Source: Autumnicola musiva
GTDB lineage: Bacteria > Bacteroidota > Bacteroidia > Flavobacteriales > Flavobacteriaceae
Reading direction: 5' to 3'
Assembly: GCF_031846585.1 (NCBI RefSeq)
Contig: NZ_JAVRHK010000008.1
Location: forward strand, 62,001-126,000
Length of the DNA: 64,000 nucleotides
Shown in pieces: positions 1 through 8,352 of the stretch. The notes under the pieces are model-generated. The model saw nothing but the letters and a program-made list of their open reading frames with translations, was not told where the DNA came from and ran no database searches. The position numbers and the translations under genes are program-made. Numbering within the stretch: the stretch's first letter is position 1; each line of letters begins with the position of its first letter.

Positions 1-1396
1 TGTGCTGGGATTTTTACCAATGGCGGTTTCCGGCTCGGCAGGGGCCGAGGTGCAGCGGCCTTTGGCAACAGTGGTAATAGGCGGTTTAATCACTTCTACT
101 TTACTCACGCTGTTTATCCTGCCTATTTTGTATAAATGGACAGAAGAGCGGGAAGGTAAATTTAAGCTGAATAAAAAGTTTGTACCGGCCACTGTTCTTC
201 TAGCTTTGTTTTTTCTGAACCCGATAAATGCAAAGTCCCAGGAATTAAATGAGAATTTACCCGAAATAAATCAGCAGCAGGCAGTGGAGATGGCATTAAA
301 GAATTATCATTTACTGAAGAACAGGCTGCTGGAAATAGAACAGGCCAAAGCTCAGAAACTATCGGCGTGGGATTTTGGCGAAACACAAATTCTAACCGGC
401 GGGGAAGAACTGGATGAGGATAGAGGGATTTACACCAAGATTGGAATTCAGCAGCAGGATATTGATATTTTCGGAATTTTGCCCGGCCGTAAACTTCAGA
501 AGGAAAAAGTATCTTTTGCCGAGAAATCTTTTGATCTTTCTCAATTGGAGGTAGCGCAGGCGGTGCGTGAAATATGGAGCAGGACTTATTTTGCCCGCCG
601 AAAATTTGAAGTTCTAAACCGGTTGGATTCTGTTTATCAGCGTTTTTCTGAAGCTGTAGATTTGCGATATGAAGTGGAAGCCATTTCCCGCCTGGAAATG
701 TTAACGGCGAAGAACAAAGCCGCAGAAATTGTTGTTCAGAAACAGCAGGTTTACCATGATTATCTATCTGTTTTGCAGCAATTAAACTTGTGGATTGGCG
801 ATGAAAGGGAATTTACTGTTGCTGAAGATTATAAAATCAGCTCGCTGATTCCGCAGAAACTTTCTGCTGAAGAATTTTCAGATCACCCTGAACTTGCCAC
901 CGCCAGGCAGAAAATTGATTTAGCAGAAGCGGAATATAGTCTTACCAAATCTAATTTTCTGCCAAAATTCAATCTTAGGTATGGTCTTCAGGAGGTAAAT
1001 GGAGCTTCCGGATTTTACAGTTATCAGGCCGGGATTTCCATTCCGGTTTTATCGGGAGAGGCTTATGCAGATGTAAAGACGGCAAAAATCGAAAAGAAAA
1101 TCGCTTCCCAGACTGCTGACTTTCAGCAGCGAAAATTTGACTCTCAGTTGTCCAGTGCTTTTCAGAATTATAAAAAATGGGAGGAATCCTGGCAATTTTA
1201 CCAGGATGAAGTACTGCCTTTAAATGAAGAACAGTTACAGGGTTCGTTACTGGCTTTTAAAGAAGGTGCAATAGAATACGTTGCTTTTATTCAAAATATG
1301 GACAATGCCCTGCAAACTGAATTAAATGCCCTGGAAGCATTTAAAAATTATCAGCTGGCCGTGGCAGAACTTCAGTATTTCCTTAATTCTAAATAA
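1..1396 (+). CDS. CusA/CzcA-type RND efflux pump fused to TolC-like outer-membrane factor (3' part)
   Basis: The gene enters from outside the window, so only the last 464 or so residues are seen. The first ~45 residues are the end of an RND pump: a glycine/alanine-rich stretch, the PLATVVIGGL segment and a last membrane helix ending ILPILYKW. A second hydrophobic segment (FVPATVLLALFFL) follows and resembles an internal signal peptide. The remaining ~400 residues are alpha-helical and coiled-coil rich like an outer-membrane efflux protein (TolC/CusC). Pump-outer-membrane-factor fusions of this kind occur in Bacteroidota metal exporters. The adaptor gene follows after 7 bases, so the operon would encode all parts of a tripartite metal efflux system. 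The metal cannot be read from this fragment. Confidence 0.85.
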   Translation, partial: VLGFLPMAVSGSAGAEVQRPLATVVIGGLITSTLLTLFILPILYKWTEEREGKFKLNKKFVPATVLLALFFLNPINAKSQELNENLPEINQQQAVEMALKNYHLLKNRLLEIEQAKAQKLSAWDFGETQILTGGEELDEDRGIYTKIGIQQQDIDIFGILPGRKLQKEKVSFAEKSFDLSQLEVAQAVREIWSRTYFARRKFEVLNRLDSVYQRFSEAVDLRYEVEAISRLEMLTAKNKAAEIVVQKQQVYHDYLSVLQQLNLWIGDEREFTVAEDYKISSLIPQKLSAEEFSDHPELATARQKIDLAEAEYSLTKSNFLPKFNLRYGLQEVNGASGFYSYQAGISIPVLSGEAYADVKTAKIEKKIASQTADFQQRKFDSQLSSAFQNYKKWEESWQFYQDEVLPLNEEQLQGSLLAFKEGAIEYVAFIQNMDNALQTELNALEAFKNYQLAVAELQYFLNSK

Positions 1397-1403
1397 AATC
1401 AAG

Positions 1404-2606
1404 ATGAAATTTTATTCAACATATATATTTATTTTTCTAACCGGATTTTTAATTATTTCCTGTGGAGATGAAACCGGTACTAACAAAGAAGAAGCTACTG
1501 TTTCAGAAAATTCAGGAACAGGAGCAGAGACAGCTTCCGCAGAAAGTACCGAGGTAATGATTTCCCAGCAGCAGTTTGACGCGCTGGATATTAAAATTGA
1601 CACCCTGGCCACACGTTCCATGAGCGGATTTGTGGAGGCAAACGGACATCTGGAGGTTCCGCCGCAAAGCGAGGCCACGGTAACCACTTCTCTTGGGGCA
1701 AACATTGTTTCCATAGAGGTAATTGAGGGAGATAATGTAAAAAAGGGGCAGACACTGGCCTACATTGCGCATCCCGATATTGTGGAAATTCAGACAAGGT
1801 TTTTGAATATGGCTAATGAGATGGAATTCCAGGAGAAGGAATATAACCGCCAGCAAAAATTGTATGAAGCAGGTGTGGGGTCTGGAGAAGGTTTTCAAAA
1901 AGCTGAAGCAGCCTACCGAAACGCCAAAGGTAATTTACAAGGCCTTAAAGCTCAGCTATCTTTACTAAATTTAGATCCGCAGCGCATTTTAAATGGGAAT
2001 CTGGCGCAGCGGGTGCCTTTAAAAAGCCCTATTGCCGGTGCGGTGCAAAAAGTGAACATTAAAACCGGGCAATTTGTGCAGGCTCAGGAAAATTTGTTTG
2101 AAATTGTTAATACCGAGCACGTACATGCAGATTTGATGGTTTTTGAAAAGGATGTTGCCCGGGTAGAGAAGGGACAGCAGGTAAATTTTACGGTAGAATC
2201 TTTGCCGGGGACCGAGTTGCAGGCTAAAATTCTTTCCATTGGCAAAACTTTTGAAGAAGACCCAAAAGCGCTGCATATTCATGCCGAAATTGAAGATAAG
2301 CCGGAAAGCCTGATTCCTGGTATGTATGTGCGCGGAAGGATTGCGGTAGATAATAACCAAACCGTAGCTTTACCTGAAGATGCCATAGCAAAAAACGGCG
2401 AAAGGTTTTTTGTCTTTACAGCAGAAGAAGAGGGGGGTGCATGGAGCTTTAAACCAGTTGAGGTTGTTACCGGCACGAAAAATAACGGCTGGGTGGCATT
2501 GAAATTTCTAACGGATTCAGAATCCGGGCAAAAATTTTCCTATAATAATGCTTATTATCTCATGGCAGAAATGCAAAAAGGAGAAGGTGGCGGCCATCAT
2601 CATTAA
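1404..2606 (+). CDS. Efflux RND transporter periplasmic adaptor subunit (CusB-like lipoprotein)
   Basis: Encodes 400 aa. The start at 1404 is chosen because it gives a lipoprotein signal (MKFYSTYIFIFLTGFLIISC) with Cys at residue 20; longer frames overlap the pump gene. After an acidic linker come the barrel-sandwich halves (around VIEGDNVKKGQTLAYIAHP and VPLKSPIAGAVQKV) with a coiled-coil hairpin between them, then a beta-barrel domain. This is the order of HlyD/CusB adaptors that join an RND pump to an outer-membrane channel. The C-terminus ends GGGHHH, a short histidine tail that could bind metal (inference). It lies between the pump and a CDF-like transporter in one operon. Confidence 0.9.
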   Translation: MKFYSTYIFIFLTGFLIISCGDETGTNKEEATVSENSGTGAETASAESTEVMISQQQFDALDIKIDTLATRSMSGFVEANGHLEVPPQSEATVTTSLGANIVSIEVIEGDNVKKGQTLAYIAHPDIVEIQTRFLNMANEMEFQEKEYNRQQKLYEAGVGSGEGFQKAEAAYRNAKGNLQGLKAQLSLLNLDPQRILNGNLAQRVPLKSPIAGAVQKVNIKTGQFVQAQENLFEIVNTEHVHADLMVFEKDVARVEKGQQVNFTVESLPGTELQAKILSIGKTFEEDPKALHIHAEIEDKPESLIPGMYVRGRIAVDNNQTVALPEDAIAKNGERFFVFTAEEEGGAWSFKPVEVVTGTKNNGWVALKFLTDSESGQKFSYNNAYYLMAEMQKGEGGGHHH

Positions 2607-2617
2607 AATTCAAAAAA

Positions 2618-3271
2618 ATGGAAGTACAAAATATAGAAAGAACGCAGAAAGGTTTGAATTACGCCATGATTTTAAGCGTAATTACCATTGCTTACAATAC
2701 AATAGAAGGAATAGTTTCGACCTTTTTTGGCGCCAGTGATGAAACACTGGCGCTTTTTGGGTTTGGACTGGATAGTTTCGTAGAAGTGCTTTCCGGAGTG
2801 GGAATCGCGCATATGATCTACAGGATGAAACGCAACAGCATAAACGAAAGGGATAAATTTGAAATTACCGCACTTAGAATTACGGGTACTGCTCTGTATA
2901 TTCTTACAGCCGGACTTATAGTTGGGGCGGGTATTTCTATTTTTAATCAATCTGAACCTGAGACTACAATGGCCGGAATTATTGTAGCGGGAATTTCCAT
3001 TTTGACCATGTATTTTCTTTATGCTGAAAAAATGAAAGTCGGGAAAAAACTGGACAGCAAACCAATAATTTCAGATGCGAAATGTACCAAAACCTGTTTT
3101 TATCTCTCTTTTATCTTGCTGGCTTCAAGCCTGATATATGAAATTTGGCGAATTCCATATATAGATGCTTTAGGAAGTATTGGTATTGCCTGGTATGCCT
3201 GGAAAGAAGGAAAGGAAGCTTTTGAAAACGCCAAAAGTAAAAGTCTTTCCTGTTCCAGTGATTGTTGCTGA
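2618..3271 (+). CDS. CDF-like cation transporter
   Basis: Encodes 217 aa with about five or six hydrophobic segments. The first helices resemble cation diffusion facilitators: N-T-I-E-G near residue 27 and F-G-L-D-S-F-V-E near residue 50, where acidic residues would bind metal within the membrane. It is shorter than full CDF proteins (about 300 aa) and lacks the usual cytoplasmic C-terminal domain. It ends instead in a Cys-rich tail (SCSSDCC) that may chelate metal. It follows the adaptor gene by 11 bases, so it is probably part of the same metal-resistance operon, and it converges on the GlxA-type gene with only 12 bases between them. Confidence 0.8.
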   Translation: MEVQNIERTQKGLNYAMILSVITIAYNTIEGIVSTFFGASDETLALFGFGLDSFVEVLSGVGIAHMIYRMKRNSINERDKFEITALRITGTALYILTAGLIVGAGISIFNQSEPETTMAGIIVAGISILTMYFLYAEKMKVGKKLDSKPIISDAKCTKTCFYLSFILLASSLIYEIWRIPYIDALGSIGIAWYAWKEGKEAFENAKSKSLSCSSDCC

Positions 3272-3283
3272 TAATTGCCAAAT

Positions 3284-4285
3284 TTAAACGCTAATCCTGT
3301 CGCGGTTGTATTTATTGCGGTACTGAAGGGGCGAAATTCCGGTGATTTTCCTAAAGGTATTCCTGAACGATTTCTCATCAGAATAGCCTACGCCATACAT
3401 TACTTCGCTCACATTGTCACGCGAAGTTTCCAGGCTGCGTTTGGCAGCTTCCACTTTTACACGCTGGATGTATTCGGTAATCGTGTTAGTAGTTGCTTTT
3501 TTGAATCGGCGTTCCAGGCTCCTTCTGCTTAAAGCAAATTTCCCTGAAAGCTGGTCTACACTTATTTTATCATTAAAATTCTTTTCAATAAACTCCTGAA
3601 CTTTTTTCACCACAACATCTTCATGATCTTTTTGCCCGCGGAACATAATAAAAGGAGACTGGCTTGCCTTGTCTATATCTATCATAAATGTCTTGGAGGT
3701 AAGAACTGCCATTTCGCGGCCTACATACTTTTCAACTAAATAAAGGAGAAGGTTAAGGTAAGAATAGGCGCCACCGCTGGTGTAAATTCTGTCATCTTCG
3801 GTCATGATTTTATCATCCACAAGGTCTACTTTTGGAAACATTTTCCTGAAATCTGCTGCATGTATCCAATGCGTGGAGCACTGTTTACCATCCAGAAGGC
3901 CGCTGGAAGCGAGGAAAAATGCAGCAATGCAAAAACTGGCAATTTCGGCACCACGTTCATATTGTGTTTGTAGCCAGGGAATAAATTCCCGGTTGTTGGA
4001 GAAGGCAACTTCGGGATCGTCATGAATTGCCGGAATAATAATAAGATCGGTTTCAGTAATCTCATCAATATGTTTATGGGGATTTACTGAAAAAAGGCCG
4101 TTGGTTTGAGTGGCCATTTTATCTATCCCCACCAGTTCTACTTTAAAAGCAGGAGATTTTCCCTGATCTTTCAGAAAAGAATTCACCTGATTAAAAATCT
4201 GGTGGGAACCTACCACATTTACCAGACTTGTGTGCCCTCGTGGAATTAAGATAGAAATATGCTTTTGCATAACAGATGTTTGCAT
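3284..4285 (-). CDS. GlxA family transcriptional regulator (DJ-1/PfpI domain plus AraC HTH)
   Basis: Encodes 333 aa. Residues ~1-195 look like a DJ-1/PfpI amidotransferase-like domain, including the SFCIAAFFLASSGLLDGK segment with the Cys in the nucleophile-elbow position. Residues ~230-330 are an AraC-type double helix-turn-helix ending GISPLQYRNKYN. Such proteins regulate transcription, and the N-terminal domain usually senses a ligand or oligomerises. Met6 is a possible alternative start. It is divergent from the glyoxalase-type operon, and the shared promoter region holds two direct repeats two helical turns apart. Control of that operon is inferred from this layout. Confidence 0.88.
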   Translation of the reverse strand: MQTSVMQKHISILIPRGHTSLVNVVGSHQIFNQVNSFLKDQGKSPAFKVELVGIDKMATQTNGLFSVNPHKHIDEITETDLIIIPAIHDDPEVAFSNNREFIPWLQTQYERGAEIASFCIAAFFLASSGLLDGKQCSTHWIHAADFRKMFPKVDLVDDKIMTEDDRIYTSGGAYSYLNLLLYLVEKYVGREMAVLTSKTFMIDIDKASQSPFIMFRGQKDHEDVVVKKVQEFIEKNFNDKISVDQLSGKFALSRRSLERRFKKATTNTITEYIQRVKVEAAKRSLETSRDNVSEVMYGVGYSDEKSFRNTFRKITGISPLQYRNKYNRDRISV

Positions 4286-4289
4286 TAAA

Positions 4290-4325
4290 AAATTGACGCA
4301 TTTGCCCCTCCAAATTGACGTATTT
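4290..4325. promoter_or_regulatory. Candidate AraC-type operator: two direct repeats 22 bp apart
   Basis: The sequence AAATTGACGCATTT at 4290-4303 recurs as AAATTGACGTATTT at 4312-4325, with one mismatch. The repeats start 22 bases apart, which is two helical turns, a spacing AraC-family regulators use. They lie just upstream of the GlxA-type gene and about 60 bases from the start of the divergent glyoxalase gene. Binding is inferred from position and spacing. Confidence 0.5.
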
Positions 4326-4387
4326 CTCCCGTACTAGATCCTGTGAATTTACATAATTTTATATTATCAATTTAAATACAGGAAGTT

Positions 4388-4777
4388 ATGTTTTTAAAAG
4401 AGAAGATTTTTAGCGGGTTTTCTGTAGATGATTTGGTGAAAGCCAGTAACTTCTACGTTAACATTCTTGGGCTTGAAATTGAAGAAAATGCTATGGGGAT
4501 TCTTGAACTTAAAATTAAAGGCAGCAACAGCATTATTTTGTATCCAAAGCCAGATCATGACCCCGCAACTTTTACTGTCTTAAACATTCCTGTAGATAAT
4601 ATTGATAAAGCGGTGGATGAATTAACTCAAAATGGAGTGCGTTTTGAACAATATGATGGGGAATTGAAAACAGATGATAAAGGGATTTTCAGGGATACAA
4701 AGAACCAAATGGGAATTGCATGGTTTCGGGATCCTGCAGGAAATATACTATCAATATTAGAAACTCAAAAACTATAA
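4388..4777 (+). CDS. VOC family (glyoxalase-fold) protein
   Basis: Encodes 129 aa, a single glyoxalase/bleomycin-resistance-type unit with paired beta-alpha-beta-beta-beta modules. The opening (FSVDDLVKASNFYVNILGLEI) and the end (GIAWFRDPAGNILSILE) are typical of the family; the glutamate of NILSILE is a usual metal ligand. Members act as lyases, dioxygenases or binding proteins, and the substrate cannot be read here. It heads an operon of small stress- or enzyme-like proteins and is preceded by a good Shine-Dalgarno-like AGGAAGTT. Confidence 0.85.
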   Translation: MFLKEKIFSGFSVDDLVKASNFYVNILGLEIEENAMGILELKIKGSNSIILYPKPDHDPATFTVLNIPVDNIDKAVDELTQNGVRFEQYDGELKTDDKGIFRDTKNQMGIAWFRDPAGNILSILETQKL

Positions 4778-4779
4778 AA

Positions 4780-5142
4780 ATGGCAGGGAGAAATGAATTT
4801 TTAAGGAAGTTTAATGAAGCTTTTGCAGAAGGTAATCAGAAGTTTATTCTCGAACAGTTAAGTGATGAAATTATCTGGAATTTTTTAGGGGACAGGACAA
4901 TTGAAGGGAAAGAAGATGTAAGAAATTTTATTGAAGAAATGTCCTGCATAGAAACTCAGTCGATGGAAATATCAAATATTATCACCCATGGCAAAACTGC
5001 TGCCGTGGATGGAAAAATGACCATAAAGGAAGAATCTGGGAAAGTAAAAAACTTTGCCTTCTGTGATATCTATCAATTTACCGGATTTAAGAACGCTAAA
5101 ATTGGCAAAATGACCTCTTATGTTATACCACTGAAAAGGTAA
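4780..5142 (+). CDS. NTF2-like (SnoaL-type) fold protein
   Basis: Encodes 120 aa. The start at 4780 lies 2 bases after the stop of the glyoxalase gene. The protein has the helices and sheet pattern of the NTF2/SnoaL cone fold: FLRKFNEAFAEGN, then ISDEIIWNFLGDRTIEGKEDVRNFIEEM, and a final strand pair ending IGKMTSYVIP. The family includes small isomerases, cyclases and binding proteins, so no reaction can be given. It is probably translated together with its neighbours. Confidence 0.75.
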   Translation: MAGRNEFLRKFNEAFAEGNQKFILEQLSDEIIWNFLGDRTIEGKEDVRNFIEEMSCIETQSMEISNIITHGKTAAVDGKMTIKEESGKVKNFAFCDIYQFTGFKNAKIGKMTSYVIPLKR

Positions 5143-5188
5143 ATGGGAAGCATCAATCTGAATTTTATAATCACTAACACCATTCAAA

Positions 5189-6118
5189 ATGAAAAACGAT
5201 CAGAAAATTGTACCGAATTTATGGTTTGACGGAAAAGCCAAAGAAGCCGTGGAATTTTATATTTCGGTTTTCGAAAATTCTAAGATTAACACCACCACCC
5301 GTTATTTGGAAGCAGGGCAGGAGTTTCATCAGCAGGAACCAGGATCTGTCATGACCATGGATTTCACTGTGGAAGGTTTCAGGATGGTGGCTTTAAATGG
5401 CGGTCCATATTTTCAGCTTAATCCTTCAATTTCATTCTTTGTGTTCTGTAAAAGTGAGAATGAAGCAGAGAATTTGTGGCATAAACTTATAGCAGGGGGT
5501 AAAGAATTGATGCCCTTGGAATCCTACGACTGGAGTCCCAAATATGGCTGGCTGGAAGATGAGTTTGGAGTGAACTGGCAGCTAATGCTGGATTCTGAAT
5601 ATACCGGGAAGCAAAAAATTGTCCCGTCGCTGTTTTTTACCGGGAGTAGTCGCGGGAAAGCAGAAGAGGCAGTAAATTATTACACTTCAGTTTTTAAAAA
5701 TACCTCTGTGGAGGGGATCCTGAAATATGGTTCGGAGAATTCCTATGCCGAAGGTACTGTAATGCATTCCCAGTTTCAGTTGGAAAATCAGGTATTTATG
5801 GCAATGGATAGCGGAGTTGAAAACGATTTTCCATTTAATGAAGCCATATCTCTCGTGGTGAATTGTAAAGACCAGGAAGAAATTGATTATTACTGGAACA
5901 AGCTTACTGAAGGCGGAGATCCTGCGGCACAGCAATGCGGCTGGTTAAAAGACAAATTTGGCATTTCCTGGCAGATAGTACCCGAAGGAATGGAAGAACT
6001 GCTGAATAATCCGGATAAAGAAAAAGCCAATCGGGGGATGGCAGCTGTGTTTCAAATGAAAAAATTCGATCTTGCTATGCTGAAAAAAGCAATAGACGAT
6101 AAAATGCCATCCTCATAA
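5189..6118 (+). CDS. Two-domain PhnB/3-demethylubiquinone-methyltransferase-like VOC protein
   Basis: Encodes 309 aa made of two repeated VOC units (residues ~1-140 and ~145-290). Both begin with the same pattern, I-V-P-x-L-x-F-x-G followed by K-A-x-E-A-V-x-Y-Y, and both end GWLxDxFGxxWQ. Proteins with this motif are often annotated as 3-demethylubiquinone-9 3-methyltransferase, but they lack a methyltransferase fold; a glyoxalase-type fold is the safer statement. The duplication is internal to the gene and is not a sequencing artefact, because the two halves differ. Confidence 0.85.
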   Translation: MKNDQKIVPNLWFDGKAKEAVEFYISVFENSKINTTTRYLEAGQEFHQQEPGSVMTMDFTVEGFRMVALNGGPYFQLNPSISFFVFCKSENEAENLWHKLIAGGKELMPLESYDWSPKYGWLEDEFGVNWQLMLDSEYTGKQKIVPSLFFTGSSRGKAEEAVNYYTSVFKNTSVEGILKYGSENSYAEGTVMHSQFQLENQVFMAMDSGVENDFPFNEAISLVVNCKDQEEIDYYWNKLTEGGDPAAQQCGWLKDKFGISWQIVPEGMEELLNNPDKEKANRGMAAVFQMKKFDLAMLKKAIDDKMPSS

Positions 6119-6142
6119 TTTTAATCATAAATACCTGTAGCA

Positions 6143-6541
6143 ATGAAACATTTAAAAATAATATTCTGGATTACCACGGGTTTAATTTTCCTTTTTCAGG
6201 GAGTAATGCCCGCATTAACAGGCCATACCGAAATGGCAAAAGAGGGCATCCGGCATCTTGGATATCCTGAATATTTCGGCATCACCCTGACCATTTTTAA
6301 AGTACTGGGTGCACTGGTACTTATTATTCCGAAGGTTCCAAAACGGCTAAAGGAATGGGCTTATGCGGGTTTTACCTTCGACTTTATTTTTGCGGCAATA
6401 AGCATCTGGGCAGTAGACGGTCCAGGCCTGGAAATATTTTTTCCTTTTATTGTTCTGGCTATACATATGACTTCTTATTTTAGTTACCATAAATTAATAC
6501 GTAACCCTATAAATATCAATTATGAAACGCAAGCAGTATAA
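6143..6541 (+). CDS. DoxX-like membrane protein
   Basis: Encodes 132 aa with four hydrophobic segments, as in DoxX-like proteins. Segments lie near residues 5-22, 47-65, 73-93 and 97-115, and the sequence GIRHLGYPEYFGITLTIFKV between the first two is characteristic of the flavobacterial family. Function is unknown; relatives are linked to redox or small-molecule stress. The 3' end overlaps the next gene by 20 bases, so the two are probably translationally coupled. Confidence 0.8.
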   Translation: MKHLKIIFWITTGLIFLFQGVMPALTGHTEMAKEGIRHLGYPEYFGITLTIFKVLGALVLIIPKVPKRLKEWAYAGFTFDFIFAAISIWAVDGPGLEIFFPFIVLAIHMTSYFSYHKLIRNPININYETQAV

Positions 6542-6962
6542 AACTGAAATCGCGGCATCCAGAGAAAAAGTATGGAAGGTCCTTTGGGATGATGAAACCT
6601 ATCCACAGTGGACTTCAGCATTTAGTGAAGGCTCAAAAGCAGAATCTGACTGGAATGAAGGCAGTAGAATTCTTTTTGTAAACGGGGAGGGAGAAGGAAT
6701 GGTTTCAGTAATAGAGAAGAAAATTAAAAATGAACTAATGCAGTTTAAACATCTTGGTATGATAGACAAAGATGGAAATGAAGATAACGAAAGTGAGAAA
6801 ATTAAAGCATGGGCGGGCGCTATGGAGCGCTACACTCTCAAAAGTACAGAGGAAAATACAGAAGTTGTAGTAGATATGGATGTAGACGAGTCCTATATAG
6901 ATTATTTTGACTCTGCATGGGTAAAGGCTTTTGAAAAATTAAAAGTGTTATCAGAAAAATAA
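6522..6962 (+). CDS. SRPBCC (START-like, AHSA1-type) domain protein
   Basis: Encodes 146 aa. The beginning (K-T-E-I-A-A-S-R-E-K-V-W-K-V-L-W, then Y-P-Q-W-T-S-A-F) is the usual start of SRPBCC ligand-binding proteins, and the C-terminus is the long capping helix (SAWVKAFEKLKVLSE). The family binds hydrophobic ligands in a deep pocket, and some members are activators of Hsp90 ATPase. It is the last gene of the operon begun at 4388. The ligand is not known. Confidence 0.82.
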   Translation: MKRKQYKTEIAASREKVWKVLWDDETYPQWTSAFSEGSKAESDWNEGSRILFVNGEGEGMVSVIEKKIKNELMQFKHLGMIDKDGNEDNESEKIKAWAGAMERYTLKSTEENTEVVVDMDVDESYIDYFDSAWVKAFEKLKVLSEK

Positions 6963-7029
6963 ATTAGAAAACTTTAAATAAGTGGAAGCAACTAAAATAA
7001 AGGTTCAGGCTACCATAAATGCTTCGTGA

Positions 7030-7369
7030 GTTTATTGGGAGGAGGTCAACTGCCAAGTCGATCCAAAGTTTGTACATCGCTATTTTTATTAAACCGGTTT
7101 CTGAATCTAAAATTAAGCCTGTCATGAATTTTTGCTGATATTTCAAGCGCTGTAATACCATTTTCGAATTGAATTCCGTTGTAAAAATTGTCACCACCCC
7201 TAAAGTTATAGGCCTGAAAAATCCATACGCATGTCGAAAGTGATATTTATATTTTTAAGAGCTCTAACTTTTCATTGGGGATAATAGGTCCAGCCAGATT
7301 ATCCCTTTGCTGTGTAAATCCCGATAGAGAGGTTAAAAAAAGTAAGCTAATTAAAAATGACTTTATCAT
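7030..7369 (-). pseudogene. Decayed porin gene (phosphate-selective porin OprO/OprP-like)
   Basis: Reading leftward from ATG at 7369 gives a clear signal peptide (MIKSFLISLLFLTSLSGFTQ) and a short mature start (QRDNLAGPIIPNEKLELLK). A frameshift near 7255 leads to NINITFDMRMDF, and a second near 7225 leads to QAYNFRGGDNFYNGIQFENG, then EISAKIHDRLNFRFRNRFNK and SDVQTLDRLGS before a stop near 7050. The pattern of short beta-strands with F-D-M-R-M-D-F and the R-x-R-x-R-x-N region matches the N-terminal part of Bacteroidota OprO/P-type porins (full length about 370-420 aa). The rest of the gene is missing. Two single-base shifts and a large 3' deletion mark it as dead. Confidence 0.6.
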
Positions 7370-7833
7370 AAAATATCAGGAATTAGATTTTCGCATGATT
7401 GGACTATATTGTCATTCATTAAATTATCTGAATCAGAGAGTAATTTTGGTTCTGAAGACTATTAGGAATTAACCAAAAATTTATTAAAACTATAAGTTAG
7501 GATTTAGTAGCGGATTTGTTCTTCTGCTATAAATATGGAAAAGCTGAAAACCTGATGCTTTCCGGGTTCATGATTTAAGTTAAATATTACAGTATTTTCT
7601 TATCTGTTCGTATTCTGGCAATTTCTAAATCAACTTTGCTCTCCCTACAACTGGTATTATTCATTTTTAGAAAGGATTCTTCAGAAGAGATTCGAGATTC
7701 TTCTTCCGAAGAATCATAAAAAAATATTAAGGTTCACCCATTTCCATTGCAAAGCAGGAATAATTCCTAAATTCAAATTAGAAATCAGCATTTTCGGCCT
7801 GACTCATTTTTAGACTAACCAAATCTCCATAAA
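7370..7833. other. Intergenic region upstream of the first aldehyde oxidoreductase operon
   Basis: No credible gene is seen. There is an inverted repeat GATTCTTC / GAAGAATC at 7675-7682 and 7708-7715 (25-base loop), about 120 bases before the start of the Fe-S subunit gene. It may be part of a leader or operator. No standard Bacteroidota promoter could be fixed with confidence. Confidence 0.4.
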
Positions 7834-8352
7834 ATGGAATTACCAAAACATCCCGATACTTCTTCAGTAGAACTTAACGTGAACGGCAGAAATATAGAAC
7901 TCTCCATAGCACCCTGGACTACTTTACTTGATGCATTAGGGGAACATTTGCAGTTAAACGGCACTAAAAAAGGTTGTGACCATGGCCAATGCGGTGCCTG
8001 CACAGTACTGGTTGACGGGAAACATATAAATTCCTGCCTTACCCTGGCTGCAATGCAAACCAATAAAGAGATTACTACTATTGAAGGCCTGGCTCAGGGG
8101 GAAGATCTTCATCCCGTACAGGAAGCTTTTATAGAACATGATGCTTTCCAGTGCGGCTACTGTACTCCCGGCCAGATTTGCTCTACGGTAGGCCTGCTGA
8201 ATATGAAAAAAGGTAAAAGTCCGGAAGAAATCAGGGATTTGATGAGTGGTAATATTTGTCGTTGTGGTGCCTACGCTAACATCTATAAAGTAGTGGAAGA
8301 AATGGTGCAAAAGGAAACAGTGGGAACTACATCAAAAAAAAATAGAGTATGA
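7834..8352 (+). CDS. paoA: Aldehyde oxidoreductase 2Fe-2S subunit (PaoA/YagT-like)
   Basis: Encodes 172 aa. An N-terminal ferredoxin-like domain binds one 2Fe-2S cluster through C48, C53, C56 and C68 (GCDHGQCGAC motif), and a C-terminal helical domain binds the second through C107, C110, C142 and C144 (QCGYCTPGQ and CRC). In the xanthine oxidase family this subunit passes electrons from the molybdenum centre to FAD. Unlike E. coli PaoA it has no Tat signal, so this enzyme is probably cytoplasmic. The gene overlaps the FAD subunit gene by 4 bases (ATGA). The substrate is inferred only from the similarity to periplasmic aldehyde oxidoreductases. Confidence 0.9.
   Translation: MELPKHPDTSSVELNVNGRNIELSIAPWTTLLDALGEHLQLNGTKKGCDHGQCGACTVLVDGKHINSCLTLAAMQTNKEITTIEGLAQGEDLHPVQEAFIEHDAFQCGYCTPGQICSTVGLLNMKKGKSPEEIRDLMSGNICRCGAYANIYKVVEEMVQKETVGTTSKKNRV

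Noticed and set aside
5189..6118. 3-demethylubiquinone-9 3-methyltransferase
   Set aside because: The common database name is misleading; the sequence is two glyoxalase-type VOC units without a SAM-binding motif.
7275..7472. Rightward open frame of 65 codons
   Set aside because: It lies across the decayed leftward porin gene, has no plausible start signal and its peptide looks random.
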